DNA from: Lentisphaeria bacterium
GTDB taxonomy: Bacteria > Verrucomicrobiota > Lentisphaeria > Victivallales > Victivallaceae
Direction: 5' to 3'
NCBI GenBank assembly: GCA_900768505.1
Contig: CAAGED010000012.1
Span: 52,710 to 116,709, forward strand
DNA: 64,000 bases
The notes beneath the pieces are model-generated. The model was not told the origin of the DNA. It did not search any database and was given only the letters and a program-made list of their open reading frames with translations. Positions 60,146 to 64,000 of the stretch are shown here, piece after piece. Within the stretch, counting starts at the first letter, position 1; every line of letters starts with the position of its first letter. The position numbers and the translations under genes were made by a program.

Positions 60146-61372
60146 TTACTCCTCAAATCCGTTCAGCAGTCTCAACACCCGCTCCGCCCCCGGATAATTG
60201 CGAAAACGCAGCACCCGGCGCTGCAATTCCGGCTCATTATCCAATCGATATTGCCAACTCTCCGACAATTTAGCGCCCCGCTCCACACCAATCAACAACG
60301 GGAAATCCGGATTATTCAGCACATATTCCAAACGTTCGCACAACTGCGATGCGTGCCAGGCGTGAAATATTTCAAAATATATCAATCTTCCCGTCAAATC
60401 AACGAAACTCAGATCAGGAAAGATTAATCTTCCGTCCGTCAACCGGCAGTACGGCGTCTCAGCTGCGCTCATTATCCGCCATCTGCCGCCATGTGCATGA
60501 TCAAAATTCTCCGCAAATATTTTTATCTCCTCCGGCACATAATTACCAGAATTGCGGTAATATGAAAAAAGTTTGCTGCTCTCATCAAATTTCAAGCTCA
60601 ATTTATTCTCGCCTAAGACTAAATCCGCCGCAACTTTATATTTTTTAAATTTGCATACCGCCGGAATTATCGCCGCCAAATTCAAGGCATATTTTCGTAC
60701 CCCCTCAAATATTGACAGCGCACCGCCCAACTCAAATTTATATTCGCCCTGCTCTTCCGCCAGTGACACGGATTCCGGCAGCAGTCGAAAAAATTTCAAA
60801 TATCGGAAAAACTGCCGCATCTCCCCCGCCTCCGGTCCGTTGATTTCTAAAACCAGCCGTTCCGCATTCAAAATCAGCGACTGCACCAAAACCATATTAT
60901 AACGCCGCAGCAGCTCCACGGCAGTAAATGGTTCATACGACATCAAAATCTCGTTCTCCGGCAAATCGGCGTAAATATTCTCAGGCGACATATTAAGCTC
61001 CCGACAGCGCTCCTGCAATTGGGCAAAATACTCTTTCGGCGCACCTCCGCCGCGCAGCAAACTTCCGGAAAGGGCAAACAGCTCCTCTCGCAGCGCCACC
61101 GCATTCGCCACCTGCGGCGGCGCGGAAAATTCCAATTTATCCAATATCACCTTGTTTAATCCAGCCGCCAGCTTCCGGTCAACGACACCGGAGATTATGC
61201 TCTCGCACATATCAGTCAACACGCCGATGTTTAGCTGATTGGCAAATCCCACCGCATAAACATTCAACAACTCCGCCGCCAGCTCCTGAAGACGCAAATC
61301 ATTCTCGTCAACCCACAACGGCAGCACGTTTTTTCCCTGCCGACGGTAACGGAGCAGCTCTTTGTTAAACAT
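60146..61372 (-). CDS. DUF790 / Bax1-like nuclease-family protein
   Basis: The 408-residue product has the DUF790 order: MFNKELLRYRRQGKNVLPLW, IYADLPENEILMSYEP, ELLRRYNMVLVQSLILNAE, FRYLKFFRLLPES, and the C-terminal LIFPDLSFVDL then YFEIFHAWHASQL, where Asp and Glu could bind metal as in restriction-like nucleases. In archaea the homologue Bax1 is a nuclease partner of XPB helicase in nucleotide excision repair. No XPB gene is beside it here. A GAGAGG site precedes the ATG. Confidence 0.72.
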   Translation of the reverse strand: MFNKELLRYRRQGKNVLPLWVDENDLRLQELAAELLNVYAVGFANQLNIGVLTDMCESIISGVVDRKLAAGLNKVILDKLEFSAPPQVANAVALREELFALSGSLLRGGGAPKEYFAQLQERCRELNMSPENIYADLPENEILMSYEPFTAVELLRRYNMVLVQSLILNAERLVLEINGPEAGEMRQFFRYLKFFRLLPESVSLAEEQGEYKFELGGALSIFEGVRKYALNLAAIIPAVCKFKKYKVAADLVLGENKLSLKFDESSKLFSYYRNSGNYVPEEIKIFAENFDHAHGGRWRIMSAAETPYCRLTDGRLIFPDLSFVDLTGRLIYFEIFHAWHASQLCERLEYVLNNPDFPLLIGVERGAKLSESWQYRLDNEPELQRRVLRFRNYPGAERVLRLLNGFEE

Positions 61373-61457
61373 TTTGCCTCTCGTGATTGTATTGTCGCTT
61401 TTTTATAAATACTCAGTTTGGAAGAATAAAAAATAGCTACCCCAAACTGGCGGAATA

Positions 61458-62210
61458 TCAGTCGCAAATAAAATCAGCCGCCTGAAAAATTTGTCTGGCC
61501 CGGAGTATGAGCTCCGGCGGCGGCGGAACGACATCAGCTAATGAATATGGAATATTCAGTGCCTGATATTTCGCCCTGCCGTATTGATGAAACGGCAATA
61601 ACTCAACTTTTTCAACGCATTTATAGCCGGTTAAAAATTCCGCAAGCGCAATCAAACGATTCTCATCCAGGGTGAATCCCGGTAGCAAAACATGACGAAT
61701 CCAAACCCTCTTTCGGATTTTTTCACAATAATCCAGCGTGGCAAGGGTATCCGCATTGCCGTGTCCAGTCAATTCCCGGCACTGGCGATCGTCCGGTGAC
61801 TTAATGTCAAGCAGTATCAAATCCGCATCAGCAAGCACCTTTTCACTCTGCTGGAGCGGCACGCTGCCAGAGGTGTCAATGGCAGATTCCAATGCATTCT
61901 GATGCAGCAAATCAATCATCGCCTCAACAAAACCACTCTGCAGCAATGGTTCCCCGCCGGAAAATGTCACCCCGCCACGCCGAATGAATTTTTCAAAGCC
62001 CAGTATCTGCCGAGTCAACTCCCCAGCGGTCACAAGTTTGCCGCCGTTGACCTTCCAAGTGTCCGGATTATGGCAGTACCGGCAACGCAATTGACACCCC
62101 TGAAGGAAGACGACGAAACGTACACCGGGGCCGTCAACTGTGCCAAAACTCTCCGTGGAATGAAGGTATCCAATTCGCCGGCAGAAATCAGAAGCTCTTT
62201 TATCGTCCAA
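61458..62210 (-). CDS. pflA: Pyruvate formate-lyase activating enzyme
   Basis: The start is a TTG, supported by AGGAGG 7 nt upstream and by the absence of any nearby ATG. The 250-residue product has ESFGTVDGPGVRFVVFLQGC, the radical SAM motif CQLRCRYCHNPDTW, TFSGGEPLLQ and WIRHVLLPGFT, typical of PflA. It installs the glycyl radical on PFL. The PFL gene itself is not in the window. Confidence 0.9.
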   Translation of the reverse strand: MDDKRASDFCRRIGYLHSTESFGTVDGPGVRFVVFLQGCQLRCRYCHNPDTWKVNGGKLVTAGELTRQILGFEKFIRRGGVTFSGGEPLLQSGFVEAMIDLLHQNALESAIDTSGSVPLQQSEKVLADADLILLDIKSPDDRQCRELTGHGNADTLATLDYCEKIRKRVWIRHVLLPGFTLDENRLIALAEFLTGYKCVEKVELLPFHQYGRAKYQALNIPYSLADVVPPPPELILRARQIFQAADFICD

Positions 62211-62349
62211 TTATTCGCCTCCTGCTGCCTTAGCCGGGCGAAATTGCGTTACCCGGCGATAATCAATGATTCCGGGTATTTTTTCAAAAAATTTTTCCCA
62301 TAGTGGGCAAAATTTCAGCAAAAACCTGGCACACAATCACTCTTGTCAA

Positions 62350-63795
62350 TTATTTTTTCGGCGTGTATTCGGCCTCCTCGCCGTAGGAATACCCATAACC
62401 GTAGCCGTATCCATAACCGTAGCCGTTGCTTGGTGCAATGGAAAAACGATTCAGAATAATTCCAATAATATTCAATTTTGCCTGCTTCAAATTGAGAATC
62501 GCCTGCTGAACCAAGCGTTCATTGGTGAAATTGGCGCGAACCACCAGCAGCACCCCATCGGCACATCCGCCAATAATTGTGGCATCGGCAATGGCTAAAT
62601 TAGGCGGTGTATCCAAAATTACATAGTCGTATTTATCCCGCGCCAGTTTTATTAAATTTACAAAAGCATCCGAAATAAGCAACTTGGATGGATTGGGCGG
62701 AATCGGCCCGCAAAATAACACATCCAACGGGATATTCTCAAATAAATCATGAACCACCACCTCATCAAATTTGGCCTCGCCGACCAATACATTCACCAAG
62801 CCGGTTTCATGATTGTAATCAAAGATTTTTTGCAGTGACGGCTTACGCAAATCGCAATTTATCAACAATGTACGCTTGCCGGATTCCGCCAGGGAGGCCG
62901 CCAGATTCGACGAATTGAAACTCTTTCCTTCCCCCGGAATTGAGCTGGTTACCACAATAACCCGCCCATGCTCACTGGAGCCGATGCTGTCATATTGCAG
63001 ATTAACCCGCATGGAGCGGAAATGTTCCGAAATATTGCAACGGTTTTTAGCCGTATTCTCCAAAGCGACAATAAAATTGCCGGAGCGGGTCTCCTCCTGC
63101 AATCGCTCATCCAACGGAATCGTCCCGATCAGCGGCTGATTCAGTTTGGCAATTGCCTCATCCGGATTCTTGATTGTATTGTCAAGTATGCAAATCAGGC
63201 AAAATACGCCATAACAAACCAACGCTCCTAAAAAGACAAAAATTGCCGTATTCCCCATCACATTGGGGCTGATCGGCACATCAGGAACTTCCGCAGTATC
63301 AATGGTTTTGATATTCTGCAAATTTAAAATTGCGCCAATCTCCTCAATTGAGGCATTCAAATAAGCGTTGGCCAATTTGCAGCAAAGCAGCTTATCGGTA
63401 CTGGTTACCGTTATATCAATCAGGCGGGATTGTTTTATCAGATTGGCGCTGACGGTGAAATTTGCAGTAGAATATTCCGGCACATTCGCCATACGTTTGG
63501 CGACGAATTGCTTAATGCGGGCACTGTTAAGCAATTCACGGAAATCGTTGGCCAATTGAATACCGATATTCAACGTTTGAACCAGTTCAGCAGTTCCCTG
63601 TTTGGCGGAAGAGGACTGTTCATCGCTGGACTTGACATTGCCCAGATAAAGTGAAACCTTAGCCTGATATACCGATTTAAGCAAAAATTTATTTACACAA
63701 TATGTACATGCGCCGCAAAGCAGGGCGCTGATCAACATTATCTTCCAGCAGCGTTTAAAAATACCCCAAAAAAACCAAAAATTTAACTCTTTCAT
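62350..63795 (-). CDS. Wzc-like polysaccharide biosynthesis tyrosine autokinase
   Basis: The 481-residue product has a short Wzz chain-length domain between two membrane segments (ILISALLCGACTYCVNKFLL and TAIFVFLGALVCYGVFCLIC). The cytoplasmic BY-kinase follows, with Walker A SSIPGEGKSF, Walker A' LLINCDLRKPS and Walker B YVILDTPPN. The tail is a Tyr-Gly repeat, the expected autophosphorylation cluster. It regulates export and polymer length of a capsule or exopolysaccharide. The rest of such a cluster would lie beyond the right edge. Confidence 0.9.
   Translation of the reverse strand: MKELNFWFFWGIFKRCWKIMLISALLCGACTYCVNKFLLKSVYQAKVSLYLGNVKSSDEQSSSAKQGTAELVQTLNIGIQLANDFRELLNSARIKQFVAKRMANVPEYSTANFTVSANLIKQSRLIDITVTSTDKLLCCKLANAYLNASIEEIGAILNLQNIKTIDTAEVPDVPISPNVMGNTAIFVFLGALVCYGVFCLICILDNTIKNPDEAIAKLNQPLIGTIPLDERLQEETRSGNFIVALENTAKNRCNISEHFRSMRVNLQYDSIGSSEHGRVIVVTSSIPGEGKSFNSSNLAASLAESGKRTLLINCDLRKPSLQKIFDYNHETGLVNVLVGEAKFDEVVVHDLFENIPLDVLFCGPIPPNPSKLLISDAFVNLIKLARDKYDYVILDTPPNLAIADATIIGGCADGVLLVVRANFTNERLVQQAILNLKQAKLNIIGIILNRFSIAPSNGYGYGYGYGYGYSYGEEAEYTPKK
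62380..62428 (-). repeat. Tyr-Gly codon repeat in kinase tail
   Basis: Alternating Tyr and Gly codons give NGYGYGYGYGYGYSYG. The repeated hexamers could slip in replication and vary the number of tyrosines. Confidence 0.75.
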
Positions 63796-64000
63796 AACTT
63801 CCCCGCAATATATTTACGTTTGTTACGCAGCAAAAAAACACCGAATCAGGATTAATTTAGCACTACTACACAAAAAATCCAGAAAAAAACACAATATATT
63901 ATTTTTTTTACATTATGAGGTAATTTCAAAAGTTTTTATTTAAGATAGTTGAAAAAGTTGGACAAAGAGTGCATTTTATAGCTCAGGCTAGCAACCGGAG

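Noticed and set aside
62380..62428. CRISPR-like short repeat
   Set aside because: The repeat is a tandem hexamer inside a coding tail with no spacers; no CRISPR array was found anywhere in the window.

Overview
The window looks like a chromosomal segment of a member of the PVC superphylum, most likely a Lentisphaerota (Victivallis-like) bacterium. This is an inference from three things: a giant outer-surface protein with chlamydial-Pmp-type FxxN/GGxY repeats and a LEPR-XLL-like N-terminus; a housekeeping set suited to an anaerobe (pyruvate:ferredoxin oxidoreductase, PFL-activating enzyme, radical SAM proteins); and an archaeal-type IMP cyclohydrolase. No rRNA, CRISPR array or intact insertion sequence was seen. 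One tRNA gene (Lys, UUU) is present.

Layout. (1) 1-18.6 kb is a putative surface-protein export locus. A giant gene on the minus strand (at least 3927 codons, still open at the window edge) follows a TolC-like lipoprotein gene. Facing away from them are three plus-strand genes for a periplasmic HlyD-type adaptor, a membrane-anchored HlyD protein with an extra cytoplasmic domain, and an M50 (site-2-protease-like) polytopic protein fused to a lipoyl/HlyD domain. No ABC ATPase is present, so this may be an export machine unlike classical type I secretion. (2) 18.6-31 kb holds housekeeping genes: glycosyltransferase, rsmA, FmdB-type zinc ribbon, Nudix, AmrS-type radical SAM, tRNA-Lys, rpmB, hpt, guaB, nudF-like, a solitary OppD-like ATPase, a TPR protein and mutL. 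(3) 31-34.8 kb is a minus-strand trio of unrecognised genes with a phage-tail-fibre flavour. (4) 35-42.7 kb holds serC, a candidate structured leader RNA, purO, a UvrD/PcrA helicase, palindromic repeats, two unknown small genes, an acetylxylan esterase-like gene and uppP. (5) 43-50.6 kb holds nifJ, a 29-codon ribosomal protein gene missed by length cut-offs, a cysteine-cluster protein, hslO, an ECF sigma factor and a candidate sigma regulator. (6) 50.6-64 kb is nearly all minus strand: a glycoside-hydrolase-like protein, a membrane protein, nudC, tatD, an MFS transporter, rmuC, efp-epmA, a DUF790/Bax1-like protein, pflA and a Wzc-like tyrosine autokinase.

How the parts work together. hpt, guaB and purO serve IMP/GMP synthesis. 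efp and epmA encode the translation factor and the enzyme family that modifies it. uppP, the tyrosine kinase, the glycosyltransferase and the giant adhesin all point to a heavily built cell envelope. Where promoters can be seen they follow a TTGNNN, 16-17 nt, TATATT-like pattern (guaB, serC, uppP, efp).

The stretch from 63796 to the window end holds no gene that I can see. All functional calls come from reading the sequence and remembered family motifs; no database search was run.
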